Notes: a model not told the origin generated them from the sequence alone. Shown: positions 46,152 to 55,247, counted from the stretch's first letter. The stretch: DNA of 64,000 nucleotides from Bacillota bacterium (GCA_030705955.1 JAUZPL010000003.1:57683-121682), one strand, 5' to 3'. Program-made: numbers and translations.

Positions 46152-46676
46152 ATGTCAGATAAAAATAATAAAATCCCGTTTAATGAGGATAATTACACCC
46201 ATAATATCAATCGTAATAATGAAAGAAAGCTTGATCGAAGAGGCTTTATGAAAACACTTGTAGGGGCAGCGGGAGTGTTTGCAATCTCCTCTCTTCCATG
46301 GGGTACACTGGCAGCCAAAGAATTAACAGGGCTTAGTGATAAAAAATATCCAAAACAAAAAATTACAGATGTAAAATCGATTGCAGTTGGGGATGCAGTG
46401 GACTTTGCTTTCCCCGGAGAACATGATAGTGCCATTCTCATTCGATTGTCAGAAAATAAATATGTAGCATATCAAAATGCTTGTACACACCTTCGTTGTC
46501 CTGTTTTTTGGAATAAGAATGAAGAAGAAATGATTTGTCCTTGTCACCATGGAAAGTTTAATGTACAAACAGGTGAGCCAATAGCAGGGCCACCAAGACG
46601 TCCGTTGCCTGAAATTCAAGTGAAAATAGAGAACGGAGCCATTTATGCCGTGAGGGTGAAACGTTATGAAGCATAA
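46152..46676 (+). CDS. Rieske [2Fe-2S] protein with Tat signal
   Basis: The Rieske motifs are CTHLRCPVFW and CPCHHGKFNV (~residues 112-140), with intact Cys and His ligands. The N-terminal DRRGFMKTLVGAAGVFAISS is a twin-arginine signal-anchor, so the folded domain should lie outside the membrane. I start at the ATG at 46152 with GGAGG 10 bases before. It is the only subunit in the operon with an export signal. Rieske proteins take electrons from quinol or cytochrome b. Confidence 0.88.
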   Translation: MSDKNNKIPFNEDNYTHNINRNNERKLDRRGFMKTLVGAAGVFAISSLPWGTLAAKELTGLSDKKYPKQKITDVKSIAVGDAVDFAFPGEHDSAILIRLSENKYVAYQNACTHLRCPVFWNKNEEEMICPCHHGKFNVQTGEPIAGPPRRPLPEIQVKIENGAIYAVRVKRYEA

Positions 46677-46866
46677 ATATAGGAATGTTGTCCTTCTCCT
46701 CGCTGTTTTAATGTTAAATATTATTTTTACTCAGTATATGGTTCATCAGTACTTTTTTGAACACTATAAAAATTCGTTAATAGCGGCAATTATTAATGTC
46801 GGACTATTCCCTATTGCCTTCATCATTTATAAAAATGATAAAAAAGGTGTGAGCACGAATGAATAA
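46666..46866 (+). CDS. Small two-span membrane protein, 66 residues
   Basis: Two hydrophobic segments (VVLLLAVLMLNIIFTQYMV and LIAAIINVGLFPIAFIIYK). It overlaps the Rieske gene by 11 bp and the next gene by 8 bp, so it is part of the reductase operon and perhaps a small structural or assembly subunit. No known family. Confidence 0.6.
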   Translation: MKHKYRNVVLLLAVLMLNIIFTQYMVHQYFFEHYKNSLIAAIINVGLFPIAFIIYKNDKKGVSTNE

Positions 46867-47170
46867 TGAGACATATATTGATTTTTGTTTTATTCGAAAA
46901 GAATCAGGGGAATTTTCCGATGAAATCGATCAATTACTAAAAACGATTTTTAATGGAAAAAGACTAAATTGGTATCTTGAGGAAAAAATAATAGAAGATA
47001 CTGAGATGGTTGTGGCAGAGATTAAAGGTATGAGCAATTGGGTTTCAGAGGAAGAAACGATTCAGTTTCTTGAAAATCAAGCAGGGGAAAAATTTTGGGA
47101 CTATCTACAGGGCTATAAAATTTTTATTTATCCCAATGTGAGAGGATGTAATAGCTGTGGAACCCATTAA
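46859..47170 (+). CDS. Unknown small soluble protein, 103 residues
   Basis: Not recognised. Acidic, soluble, ending in GCNSCGTH, a possible metal-binding tail. Overlaps both neighbours, so it is cotranslated in the reductase operon. A chaperone role like NarJ/NapD for the molybdoenzyme is possible from position but has no motif support. Confidence 0.55.
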   Translation: MNNETYIDFCFIRKESGEFSDEIDQLLKTIFNGKRLNWYLEEKIIEDTEMVVAEIKGMSNWVSEEETIQFLENQAGEKFWDYLQGYKIFIYPNVRGCNSCGTH

Positions 47171-47435
47171 TTTAAATGACTTACAGCGGTTTATTAATAC
47201 TCCGGTTGAAATATTTATTCAAGATGCAGAGGGAGGGGATCAGGCTCCTTCTGTCAAAAAAAACATAAAAAAAATTCAACTTTGTCCTGATGAAACACAT
47301 ATTAGATTCTACTTTGATGATTTTTATTTTTTAGCAGTACCAATAGCTAGTGATATAATTGAAACAGAAACAGAATGGTCGACCATTGATCAGGACAGCG
47401 GCCTTAATTATCATTTTAAAAAGGTGCAGGGGTAA
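47157..47435 (+). CDS. Unknown small soluble protein, 92 residues
   Basis: Not recognised. Starts at GTG 47157, overlapping the previous gene by 14 bp. Contains a beta-rich stretch (THIRFYFDDFYFLAVPIAS) and no membrane segment. Last gene of the reductase operon; a terminator overlaps its end. Confidence 0.5.
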   Translation: MEPINLNDLQRFINTPVEIFIQDAEGGDQAPSVKKNIKKIQLCPDETHIRFYFDDFYFLAVPIASDIIETETEWSTIDQDSGLNYHFKKVQG

Positions 47436-47462
47436 GTAAAACCTGCCTTTTTTTGATTTTTT
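47419..47462 (+). terminator. Terminator after the reductase operon
   Basis: GCAGG/CCTGC hairpin extended by AAGG...CCTT, followed by TTTTTTTGATTTTTT. Confidence 0.8.
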
Positions 47463-47545
47463 AAGGTAGGTTGTACGAATTCAAAAAAAAGTTTTCTTTA
47501 GCATTTAGGAATATTTGCTCTATACTTTTTGGTAGGGGGATTTTC

Positions 47546-48229
47546 ATGAAACCATTACCTTCTAATCATCAAATTAGTTCATATATCATACAATCTCAGG
47601 AAGAAGAAATTAAGCGGATCGCCACAGAGCTTCATGAAGGAGTAAACCAAAATCTTTATAGTCTTTTGACTGGTTTGAAGGTTTTGGAAACAGGGGTCAT
47701 AAAACCACATATGAAGATGTATGCTAGGGAAATGTCACAGCTGTTAGAAAAGACCATTCAAGAAATGAGGATGCTTACAGTAGAATTGCATCCGCCAACC
47801 TTAACCACTCTTGGTTTAGTAGCTGCTATGAAAAGTTATTGTAAACTTTATACATCAACATTTGGTATCTTAATTGATCTTGAGTCAAATGGTGTAGAAA
47901 AACCAATTTCTGAACTCAAAAAAATATCCGTTTTTCGAGTATGCCAGGAGGCTCTTGCCAATATTGCTAAATATGCCGATACCTCTAACGCAAAAGTTGT
48001 ATTTACTTGGAATGAGGAAAAGCTGCATATTCATATTTATGATTTTGGCAGAGGGTTTCAAATAAATGAACAACAAACCGAGCACTCCTTCTTTGGAATT
48101 GCAGCTATGAAGGAAAGAATGCTTCTTGCTGGAGGAGAGTGTATCATTTCCTCTAAAATAGGAGAAGGGACATCCATTGAAATATTTTTGCCCTTTTTTG
48201 AAAGTTGTGAAGGCTTTGGTGAAACTTAG
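47546..48229 (+). CDS. NarL/NreB-type histidine kinase without sensor domain
   Basis: HisKA_3 kinase of 227 residues: the H-box is RIATELHEGVNQNLYSLLTGL (~23-43), followed by RMLTVELHPPTL and HATPase boxes (CQEALANIAKYAD; DFGRGFQI; FFGIAAMKERMLLAGGE). There is no PAS, GAF or membrane sensor, so it must take its signal from a partner such as the GAF protein downstream. I chose the ATG at 47546 because of GGTAGGGGG upstream. Confidence 0.85.
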   Translation: MKPLPSNHQISSYIIQSQEEEIKRIATELHEGVNQNLYSLLTGLKVLETGVIKPHMKMYAREMSQLLEKTIQEMRMLTVELHPPTLTTLGLVAAMKSYCKLYTSTFGILIDLESNGVEKPISELKKISVFRVCQEALANIAKYADTSNAKVVFTWNEEKLHIHIYDFGRGFQINEQQTEHSFFGIAAMKERMLLAGGECIISSKIGEGTSIEIFLPFFESCEGFGET

Positions 48230-48298
48230 CTTTTCTTTTACCGTCTTTATTTTGTATAGTTTGGTTCTTTGTTGGCAAAGAGCTAGGGGAGGTTTTAT

Positions 48299-48952
48299 AT
48301 GATAAAAATTCTTCTTGTTGATGATCATGCTGTTGTAAGAATGGGGTTGTCCATGCTGCTAAATGCTGATCCAGAGCTGCAGGTGGTAGGTGAGGCATCC
48401 GAAGGAAATGAAGGAATTGAAAAGGCGCATAAATTAAAACCGGATGTTGTGGTGATGGATTTAAGTATGCCTCATGGAAAAGACGGTCTATCGGCAACAG
48501 TAGAATTAAAGAAACAAATGCCAGAGGTGAATATTCTTATATTAACCATGCATGATGATGAAGAATATTTATTTAGGGCTATACAAGCAGGGGCTTCAGG
48601 CTGTATTTTAAAAAGTGCTCCACATGATGAATTAATTACAGCAATCCAATCAGTTTCCAAAGGTGATGCTTACCTTCACCCTTCTGCAACCAAAAGATTG
48701 ATGGAGGAATACCTTGGGAATATAAGGAACGGCAGCACAGACACGTTCAATCTTTTATCAGAAAGAGAGAAAGAGGTGCTAACCTTTGTTGCAAAAGGCT
48801 TTTCAAATAAAGAAATTGCTGAGCAATTAGTGATAAGTGTAAAAACCGTTGAGACACATAAAGGCAATTTAATGGAGAAGCTCCAAATGAAAACACGACC
48901 AGAATTAGTAGAATATGCGGTAAAAAAGGGGTTACTGGGCTATGGAATTTAA
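48299..48952 (+). CDS. NarL/FixJ-family response regulator (NreC-like)
   Basis: Receiver domain with the acidic pair and phospho-Asp in VVVMDLSMPHGKDG (~54), and a LuxR-type helix-turn-helix (LLSEREKEVLTFVAKGFSNKEIAEQLVISVKTVETHKGNLMEKL) at the C-terminus; 217 residues. It lies between two HisKA_3 kinases and next to an NreA-like protein, so it probably switches on the reductase operon with nitrate or low oxygen. Confidence 0.9.
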   Translation: MIKILLVDDHAVVRMGLSMLLNADPELQVVGEASEGNEGIEKAHKLKPDVVVMDLSMPHGKDGLSATVELKKQMPEVNILILTMHDDEEYLFRAIQAGASGCILKSAPHDELITAIQSVSKGDAYLHPSATKRLMEEYLGNIRNGSTDTFNLLSEREKEVLTFVAKGFSNKEIAEQLVISVKTVETHKGNLMEKLQMKTRPELVEYAVKKGLLGYGI

Positions 48953-48967
48953 GGAGACAAGCTCAAA

Positions 48968-49417
48968 ATGATTGATCTGGACGAATTAAAACCTGTTGTA
49001 GAGACATGTAATCAATTGATGAACAAAATGAACATAGAATTTGCAGGGCTTGCGATTCAGAATAAGACAGGCCCAGATATTAGATGGCACTATGCTTTAG
49101 GTAATTTGAATGATAAATATAAAAGAATAACAGTTCGCTATGGAAAGGGTATCGCTGGGAAAGTAATCTCTAGTGGAAGCCCAATGATGATAGTTGATTT
49201 TCCCCATAACATCCTAGGAAAAACAATTGATTATCCTATCATTCTTGCAGAAAAGCTTATCTCTTCTTATGCTTTTCCGTTATTTTTCAATGCTGTCCCA
49301 AAAGGAGTAATAGTGGTTGGTAAAAGAATGAAGTATTCTTTTTCAGAAGATGAACAAGAAATAGTTAAAGAAGCAGCTCATTCATTAGAAGAGAAGTTAC
49401 AAGGCTTTATTTTTTAA
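48968..49417 (+). CDS. GAF-domain protein, NreA-like nitrate sensor
   Basis: A 149-residue single GAF domain. DIRWHYALGNLNDKYKRITVRYGKGIAGKVISSG resembles Staphylococcus NreA, which binds nitrate and controls the NreB kinase. It lies 15 bp after the response regulator and 20 bp before the PAS kinase. Assignment to NreA rests on fold, size and context; ligand residues cannot be verified here. Confidence 0.72.
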   Translation: MIDLDELKPVVETCNQLMNKMNIEFAGLAIQNKTGPDIRWHYALGNLNDKYKRITVRYGKGIAGKVISSGSPMMIVDFPHNILGKTIDYPIILAEKLISSYAFPLFFNAVPKGVIVVGKRMKYSFSEDEQEIVKEAAHSLEEKLQGFIF

Positions 49418-49437
49418 GTGAAGGAGGCTTTGGAAAA

Positions 49438-50502
49438 ATGGATAAAGATATGCAGCAGCCTTCGACAAAGCACGCCAACCTTGAAATTGAACTAAGAAAA
49501 TCAATTCAAGAGCTTATGGATGTAAAATTTGCCCTTGATGAATCATCCATTGTGGCCATCACGGATGCCCAAGGTAAAATAACGTATGTGAATGATCAGT
49601 TTTGTCTTGTCTCTAAATATTCTAGAGATGAATTAATCGGCCAAAATCATCGAATCATTAATTCAGGTTACCATACTAAGGAATTTTTTCATGTCATGTG
49701 GAGAACCATTGGTTCTGGACAGGTATGGAAAGGAGAAATACGTAATAAAGCAAAGGATGGATCCTACTATTGGGTAGATACCACGATTGTTCCGTTTTTA
49801 GATGATAGTGGAAAACCCTATCAATATTTGGCCATACGCTATGAAATTTCTGAGAGAAAACGGGTAGAAGAAGAGCTTCAAAAAATGATGACTAGAATTA
49901 TTGATGTACAGGAGGATGAACGCAAACGATTGTCCCGCAATTTACATGATGGTATCGGACAAAATTTGTATAGCCATCTGATTACGATTAATCGTCTGCT
50001 ATCAGAATTAAATCATCCACTGCTTAGACAAATGCAGGATGAGGCAACACAATTGATAGAGGAAATCCGTGAAATTTCTTGGGAGCTTAGGCCATCTGTT
50101 CTCGATGATCTTGGATTGGTACCGGCAATCCGTTCCTTTCTAACCCGATTTTCAGACCATTATGATATTGATGTGTATTTTGATTGTGCTTTAAATCATC
50201 GCCTTGATATTAGTATTGAATTAACGATATATCGAATTATCCAGGAAGCATTAACAAATATCAGGAAGTATGCAGAAGTGAATGAGGCAACGGTTACAAT
50301 AAGAGAAATGGAAAACGCCATAAGAGTTATGGTCGAGGATAATGGTGTTGGTTTTGAACGAAAAGGACAATCCTCAGGGGTTGGACTCTTTAGTATGGAT
50401 GAACGTGCAAGGTCAGTCGGGGGAGAGCTATTTATTTATTCTTCACCAGGAAAAGGAACAAAGGTTATTTTTGAGGTACCGGTTAAATTGGTGAAGGCGT
50501 GA
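49438..50502 (+). CDS. PAS-domain histidine kinase of NreB type
   Basis: An N-terminal coiled segment, a PAS/PAC domain (DESSIVAITDAQGKITYVND, ~32-150), then HisKA_3 (DERKRLSRNLHDGIGQNLYSHLI) and HATPase (IQEALTNIRKYAE; DNGVGFE). 354 residues, soluble. Staphylococcal NreB has four PAS cysteines holding an oxygen-labile cluster; this PAS domain has only one Cys (FCLVSK), so sensing must differ. It is the second kinase for the same regulator. Confidence 0.85.
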   Translation: MDKDMQQPSTKHANLEIELRKSIQELMDVKFALDESSIVAITDAQGKITYVNDQFCLVSKYSRDELIGQNHRIINSGYHTKEFFHVMWRTIGSGQVWKGEIRNKAKDGSYYWVDTTIVPFLDDSGKPYQYLAIRYEISERKRVEEELQKMMTRIIDVQEDERKRLSRNLHDGIGQNLYSHLITINRLLSELNHPLLRQMQDEATQLIEEIREISWELRPSVLDDLGLVPAIRSFLTRFSDHYDIDVYFDCALNHRLDISIELTIYRIIQEALTNIRKYAEVNEATVTIREMENAIRVMVEDNGVGFERKGQSSGVGLFSMDERARSVGGELFIYSSPGKGTKVIFEVPVKLVKA

Positions 50503-50523
50503 AACAAATCACGCCTTGCTTTA
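50494..50523 (+). terminator. Terminator overlapping the PAS kinase stop
   Basis: AAGGCGTGA and TCACGCCTT form a perfect 9-bp stem with loop AACAAA. The T-tract is weak (GCTTTAATG). Confidence 0.6.
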
Positions 50524-50538
50524 ATGATTAAATTCTTT

Positions 50539-51999
50539 CTAATGAATTGGAATATAGCCAACCTCCTTGATAAGTTTTTGTCCTTGTGGTCCTTGCATCC
50601 ATTTTAAGAAGGGTTCAACCATTTTTTTGTGGGTATCTTGCAGACTTATAGCATACAAATTAACAACATATGGGTACTTTCTATTTTTAATATTTTCAGC
50701 AGATGGACTTACGTTATGAATAGAAAGTAATTTTATGTCATGGTTTGGATTCATTCCAGTAGCAAAGAATCGGAAGGAGTATCCAATCGCATTTTTGTAA
50801 TTCCGATAATTAGCTACTTGCTCCATTATTTCACCCATTCCGCTAATTTCTTCTTTTAGGGGCTCCATTAGCGGGGTTGTTCCCATAAACTTCTCCATTA
50901 TCGTTTGACTTCCTGAATTTTTTGGTCTTTGGAAGGCCCTGATTTTGTTGTCCTCCCCTCCTACCTGATTCCAATTTGTAATCTTCCCCGAGTAAACATC
51001 CTTAATTTGTTGAGAATCTAGATTATTGACTGGATTTTTCTTATTTACAAAGAAAACAAAGGCTTCTTTTCCAATAGGGGTTAGCTTTACTTGTTTTCCC
51101 GCTTGTTTGGCCATATTCTCCTGTTCTTTTGAGGGCTGTGCTCCAAAAAAAATGTCTACTTCTCCATTCATCAACCTCTCAAATCCGTTTATGGTGTTCG
51201 TGAAATCTACTATTTCATAAGCACTGTTCATGCTATTTACTTTATTAATATTTTTATAGGTTGCTTTTGCAAAAGCTGCATAGACAGGATAGGCTGCCTC
51301 GGCACCATCCAATATGGGCATATCCATAGGATTTTCCACGATAAAGCTAGCTTTCTTATTTAATGTTGGCAAAATATTTTTTGGATTGGTTACATAATAA
51401 GGCTGTAAATCAATATCAGAATATCCATTTGCATAATTGAAACCATAGGATGGCAGGATGGTTTGACTTCGTTCCCAAAGAACCAGCACATTTACAGTTA
51501 TACATATAATAAGAGGGATTAGAGCTAAAAGAAAGGACTTAAATTGGGATTTCAAGTTAATGCTTTTTCTCTGAGGAAAATAAAAGCCAACAAGAAGGGT
51601 AAAAAAATATGTAAACGGAACAAAAAAGATCATTAAAAATTGCCCATTTAAACTTGAAAGTGCACTGTTTAGAAAAAAAGGAATTTCAAGGTAAATAAAG
51701 ATGTTCCATAAGCTGTTTCCAAAATAACCCTTTGTTAATAGCATGAGGACTGTAGCTGTAAATACCGTTAGGAATAGGGGAGAATAGATAATGAAAAAAT
51801 GTTTCCAAGAAGTAAGTGGCTTTAATTGTGTTTTTTTTTCAAAAAAGTATCCAGAAATTGCCCCTCCAACAAGATGGACTAATAGTACTAATATATATCC
51901 ATAAAAGGTGATGGTCATTGATAAGAATATGCCGGCAATGGATAGGATAAATGGAACAAGAATGAAATGTAAAACTAAAAGTAGTGAATTCTTCTTCAC
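50539..51999 (-). CDS. PstS-like solute-binding domain fused to a multi-span membrane domain
   Basis: 486 residues. The first ~180 are hydrophobic, with about five spans; the last ~290 are a PBP-like domain with phosphate-binding-protein hallmarks (LMNGEVDIFFGAQPS, DVYSGKITNWNQVGG, AFQRPKNSGSQTIMEKFMG). PstS normally is a separate lipoprotein with PstCAB; none is here. The start is GTG at 51999 with GGGGG 10 bases upstream. A membrane-tethered sensor or uptake helper is possible; the ligand is not proven to be phosphate. Confidence 0.75.
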   Translation of the reverse strand: MKKNSLLLVLHFILVPFILSIAGIFLSMTITFYGYILVLLVHLVGGAISGYFFEKKTQLKPLTSWKHFFIIYSPLFLTVFTATVLMLLTKGYFGNSLWNIFIYLEIPFFLNSALSSLNGQFLMIFFVPFTYFFTLLVGFYFPQRKSINLKSQFKSFLLALIPLIICITVNVLVLWERSQTILPSYGFNYANGYSDIDLQPYYVTNPKNILPTLNKKASFIVENPMDMPILDGAEAAYPVYAAFAKATYKNINKVNSMNSAYEIVDFTNTINGFERLMNGEVDIFFGAQPSKEQENMAKQAGKQVKLTPIGKEAFVFFVNKKNPVNNLDSQQIKDVYSGKITNWNQVGGEDNKIRAFQRPKNSGSQTIMEKFMGTTPLMEPLKEEISGMGEIMEQVANYRNYKNAIGYSFRFFATGMNPNHDIKLLSIHNVSPSAENIKNRKYPYVVNLYAISLQDTHKKMVEPFLKWMQGPQGQKLIKEVGYIPIH

Positions 52000-52104
52000 A
52001 AAAATAATACCCCCTTTTTTAGCTTATAGGAAAGTTTAACGTTATTAACGCACTAAAGCATGTTAACTTCCGTTATTGAAATCAACTCTTAAATCGCATA
52101 AGAA

Positions 52105-52149
52105 AAACTAAGGCATTCGCCTAAGGACTTGGCAAATGCCAAGTTTTTC
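52105..52149. repeat. Second copy of the paired-hairpin element
   Basis: AACTAAGGCATTCGCC, then CTTGGCAAATGCCAAG-TTTTT, repeats the layout and much of the sequence of 42275-42322 (AACTAGGCAATTGCC ... CTTGGCACTTACCAAG-TTTT). Here it sits between glnS and the PstS-like gene, where either strand gives a terminator-like fold. Rest of the 52000-52303 gap: AT-rich, no gene. Confidence 0.65.
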
Positions 52150-52258
52150 TAATATTTAGTGTAATTTTACACCAAAGTATATTGTATGTATATTACTTTA
52201 TATGAAAAAATTTACAGAAATAAAAAAGCCGTCGATAACCCATATGCCTCCACAGTAT

Positions 52259-52300
52259 AAAAAAGACATGCGAAGAAAAATCTTCACATGTCTTTTAAGC
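52259..52300 (-). terminator. Terminator after glnS
   Basis: AAAAGACATG-GAAGA pairs with TCTTC-CATGTCTTTT with one mismatch; on the minus strand it runs into TTTTTTATA. Confidence 0.9.
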
Positions 52301-52303
52301 ATT

Positions 52304-53968
52304 TTATAATTTAAAAGAACTTTTTAAAGAAACAATTCGATTAAATACAAGTTTTTCTTTTGTTGTCATTTTCGGATCTACATTAAAATACCCATGCCGG
52401 AAGAATTGAAATTTGTCTTGAACCTTCGTTTCTGCCATATTTGGTTCAACAAAACCTTGTAAAATCTCGATGGAATTTGGATTCACATGATCAAGGAATG
52501 TCTTTTCCTCTCCTTCTGAATCATCTTCTCCTGTTTCATCTAAAATTAATGGTTCGTATAATCGGAATTCAGCTGGAACAGCTACACTTGCTTCCACCCA
52601 GTGGATCGTTCCTTTTACTTTACGCCCTGTGAAGCCTGTCCCGCTTTTTGTTTCAGGATCATACGTACAATGCAGTTCAATTACCTCACCGTTTTCATCC
52701 TTAATAAATTCCTCACATTTAATGAAATAAGCATGTTTTAAGCGAACCTCATTACCAGGGAATAAACGATGATATTTAGCTGGAGGATTCTCCATAAAAT
52801 CATCTTGCTCAATATAAATTTCACGAGAGAATGGGATTTTACGCATACCCATTTCTGGAACTTCTGGATTATTTTCTGCATCAAGCCACTCTACTTGTCC
52901 CTCAGGATAGTTGGTAATAACAATCTTAAGGGGTCTTACGACGCCCATTGTTCTTGGTGCTTTTAGTTTTAGATCCTCTCGAACAAAATGGTCAAGCATT
53001 TGGGAATCAACAGCGCCAGATCCTTTGGAGACGCCAGTTTCACGAACAAATTCCCGAATAGATGCAGGAGTAAAGCCTTTTCTTCTCATTCCAGAAATAG
53101 TTGGCATACGCGGATCATCCCAGCCATCTACAAAGCCTTCATCAACAAGTTTTTTCAGCTTACGCTTGCTCATTACTGTATTGGTAATGTTTAAACGGCC
53201 GAATTCAATTTGCTGCGGCTTGCTATCCATCTCACAATTTTCGACAACCCAATTATATAATGGTCGTTGATCTTCAAATTCTATCGTGCAAATGGAGTGT
53301 GTGACACCTTCTATGGCATCCTCAAGAGGATGGGCGAAAGCATACATTGGATAGATGCACCATTTGTCACCAGTGTTATGATGGGTGGCATGTGTAATGC
53401 GATAAATAATCGGATCGCGTAAATTTATGTTTGGGGAACCCATATCAATTTTTGCACGAAGTACTTTTTCCCCGTTGCCGTAATTGCCACTACGCATTTT
53501 TTCAAAAAGCTCAAGGTTTTCTTCTACTGAACGGTTTCGGAATGGGCTTTCTTTGCCGGGCTCAGTTAAAGTACCCCTGTATTCGCGAATCTCATCTGCA
53601 GAAAGATCATCCACATAAGCAAGCCCTTTTTTAATTAATAAAACAGCATGGTTATACATTTCTTCAAAGTAATTGGATGCGAAGAATAAACCGTCCCAGT
53701 CAAACCCTAGCCATTTTACATCTTCCTTAATGGAGTTTACATATTCAATATCTTCTTTTGCGGGGTTGGTATCATCAAACCTAAGATTTGTCAGGCCGTT
53801 AAACTCGTCTGCTAATCCAAAATTAAGAATAATGGATTTTGCATGTCCAATATGTAGATAACCATTCGGTTCAGGAGGAAATCGGGTTATAACTTTGTCG
53901 TGTTTACCCGTTTCTAAATCCTTAATTATAATATCTTTAATAAAATTAGACGTATTATTATGGTCCAC
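52304..53968 (-). CDS. glnS: Glutamine--tRNA ligase
   Basis: GlnRS charges tRNA-Gln directly. Class I motifs are present: [16 protein letters not shown] (HIGH) and [11 protein letters not shown] (KMSKS-type), with [12 protein letters not shown] typical of GlnRS. The 554 residues match the E. coli enzyme and lack the YqeY fusion seen in some Firmicutes. The start is GTG at 53968, with AGAGG 10 bases upstream. Most Bacillaceae lack this enzyme and use GatCAB transamidation. Monocistronic with a clear terminator. Confidence 0.95.
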   Translation of the reverse strand: MDHNNTSNFIKDIIIKDLETGKHDKVITRFPPEPNGYLHIGHAKSIILNFGLADEFNGLTNLRFDDTNPAKEDIEYVNSIKEDVKWLGFDWDGLFFASNYFEEMYNHAVLLIKKGLAYVDDLSADEIREYRGTLTEPGKESPFRNRSVEENLELFEKMRSGNYGNGEKVLRAKIDMGSPNINLRDPIIYRITHATHHNTGDKWCIYPMYAFAHPLEDAIEGVTHSICTIEFEDQRPLYNWVVENCEMDSKPQQIEFGRLNITNTVMSKRKLKKLVDEGFVDGWDDPRMPTISGMRRKGFTPASIREFVRETGVSKGSGAVDSQMLDHFVREDLKLKAPRTMGVVRPLKIVITNYPEGQVEWLDAENNPEVPEMGMRKIPFSREIYIEQDDFMENPPAKYHRLFPGNEVRLKHAYFIKCEEFIKDENGEVIELHCTYDPETKSGTGFTGRKVKGTIHWVEASVAVPAEFRLYEPLILDETGEDDSEGEEKTFLDHVNPNSIEILQGFVEPNMAETKVQDKFQFFRHGYFNVDPKMTTKEKLVFNRIVSLKSSFKL

Positions 53969-54130
53969 CTTTTTTCAACCTCTTTCATCATATTACTTCT
54001 TATATAACATAAATAATGATATTTTTCCATTCTTCCCATGATTTCATTAAAATTGAATAGCACTATATTTTAAAAATTCTTCATAAAAGGTTACAATAGA
54101 TGGCATCAAATTAAATGGAGGAATGATAGT

Positions 54131-55117
54131 ATGATTAACTTCGGAACAGTTGGAACAGGATGGATTACTTCCTCTTTTATAGAAGCTGCCCAGGCAAGCA
54201 AACAATTACACTTAACTTCTGTATTCTCAAGGTCTGAAGAAAAGGCAAGACTCTTGGCAGATACATATGGTGCCTCTACTATATTTACCAGTATCGAGGA
54301 AATGGCAAAAAGCAGTGAAATTGATGCTGTTTATATTGCTTCACCAAATTCAATTCATTATTCTAATACATTAACATTTTTAAAAAACAAAAAACACGTC
54401 ATTTGCGAAAAACCAATTTTTTCAAATATAGCCGAATCTGATGAAGCATTTCGAATTGCTGAAGAAAATGGTGTCTTTTTATTTGAAGCCATCCGGAATA
54501 TCCATACCCCCAATTTTAAAATTTTAAAAGAAAAGCTTTCTATGGCGGGTGATGTTAGAAGTGCCATTTTGCCATATATAAAATATTCGTCCCGATATGA
54601 TTTATATTTGCAAGGGGAGGAGCCAAATATTTTTTCGAGTAAATATTCTGGTGGGGCATTAGTGGATTTAGGCGTTTACCCTATCTATTTAGCTGTCGGC
54701 TTGTTTGGAGAGCCAAAGAAAGTTTCCTATCATCCTGTAAAATTGAGAAGCGGGGTAGACGGAAGTGGGACACTTGTTTTAGAATACCAAGATTTTGTTT
54801 GTACTATTCTGTGCTCAAAGGTTTCACACTCTACTATTTTATGTGAAATTCATGGTGAAGCAGGAACCTTTGTATTAGAGGATGCAGCCCCCATTTCAAA
54901 AATTGAATTCATTGACAGCCATACAAATGATGGGCAAGCCCTCAGTGTTTTGCAGGAAGAAAAGGATATGGTCTATGAATGCTTAAATTTTGTCCGGATT
55001 ATTGAAACAAAAGATCATACGGAATATGAAAAACTGAAAAAATGGAGTCAAATTGTACTCCAAATTACAGAAGAAGCGAGAAAACAAAACGGAATTATTT
55101 TTGCATCCGAGAAATGA
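54131..55117 (+). CDS. Gfo/Idh/MocA-family oxidoreductase
   Basis: N-terminal Rossmann domain (NFGTVGTGWITSSFIEAA), the AVYIASPNSIHYSNTL loop and the conserved catalytic-region CEKPIFSN (~95) identify the family; KYSGGALVDLGVYPIYLAVGLFG matches the C-terminal domain. 328 residues is normal. Substrate (sugar, inositol or other) cannot be read. GGAGG precedes the ATG. Stands alone. Confidence 0.85.
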   Translation: MINFGTVGTGWITSSFIEAAQASKQLHLTSVFSRSEEKARLLADTYGASTIFTSIEEMAKSSEIDAVYIASPNSIHYSNTLTFLKNKKHVICEKPIFSNIAESDEAFRIAEENGVFLFEAIRNIHTPNFKILKEKLSMAGDVRSAILPYIKYSSRYDLYLQGEEPNIFSSKYSGGALVDLGVYPIYLAVGLFGEPKKVSYHPVKLRSGVDGSGTLVLEYQDFVCTILCSKVSHSTILCEIHGEAGTFVLEDAAPISKIEFIDSHTNDGQALSVLQEEKDMVYECLNFVRIIETKDHTEYEKLKKWSQIVLQITEEARKQNGIIFASEK

Positions 55118-55153
55118 CGTATGTAACCCTTGCCCAAGCAATGACAAGTCAAT

Positions 55154-55247
55154 TTTATCCGCGAAAATTAGGAGTTTATCCGCGAAAATTTCGACTTATC
55201 CGCGAAAAAGTAGCAAATATCCGCGAAAATTTAAAATTATCCACGGA
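55154..55247. repeat. Five-unit ~21-bp repeat, core TTATCCGCGAAAA
   Basis: TATCCGCGAAAA recurs at about 55156, 55177, 55197 and 55219, with a fifth altered copy (TATCCACGGAA) at 55239. Spacing is 20-22 bp; the ~8-bp intervals differ. It fills the gap between the oxidoreductase gene and the brnQ terminator. Confidence 0.85.

Noticed and set aside
55154..55247. CRISPR-like or coding repeat
   Set aside because: Core and interval are too short, intervals are ~8 bp, and the reading frames across it have no ribosome site.
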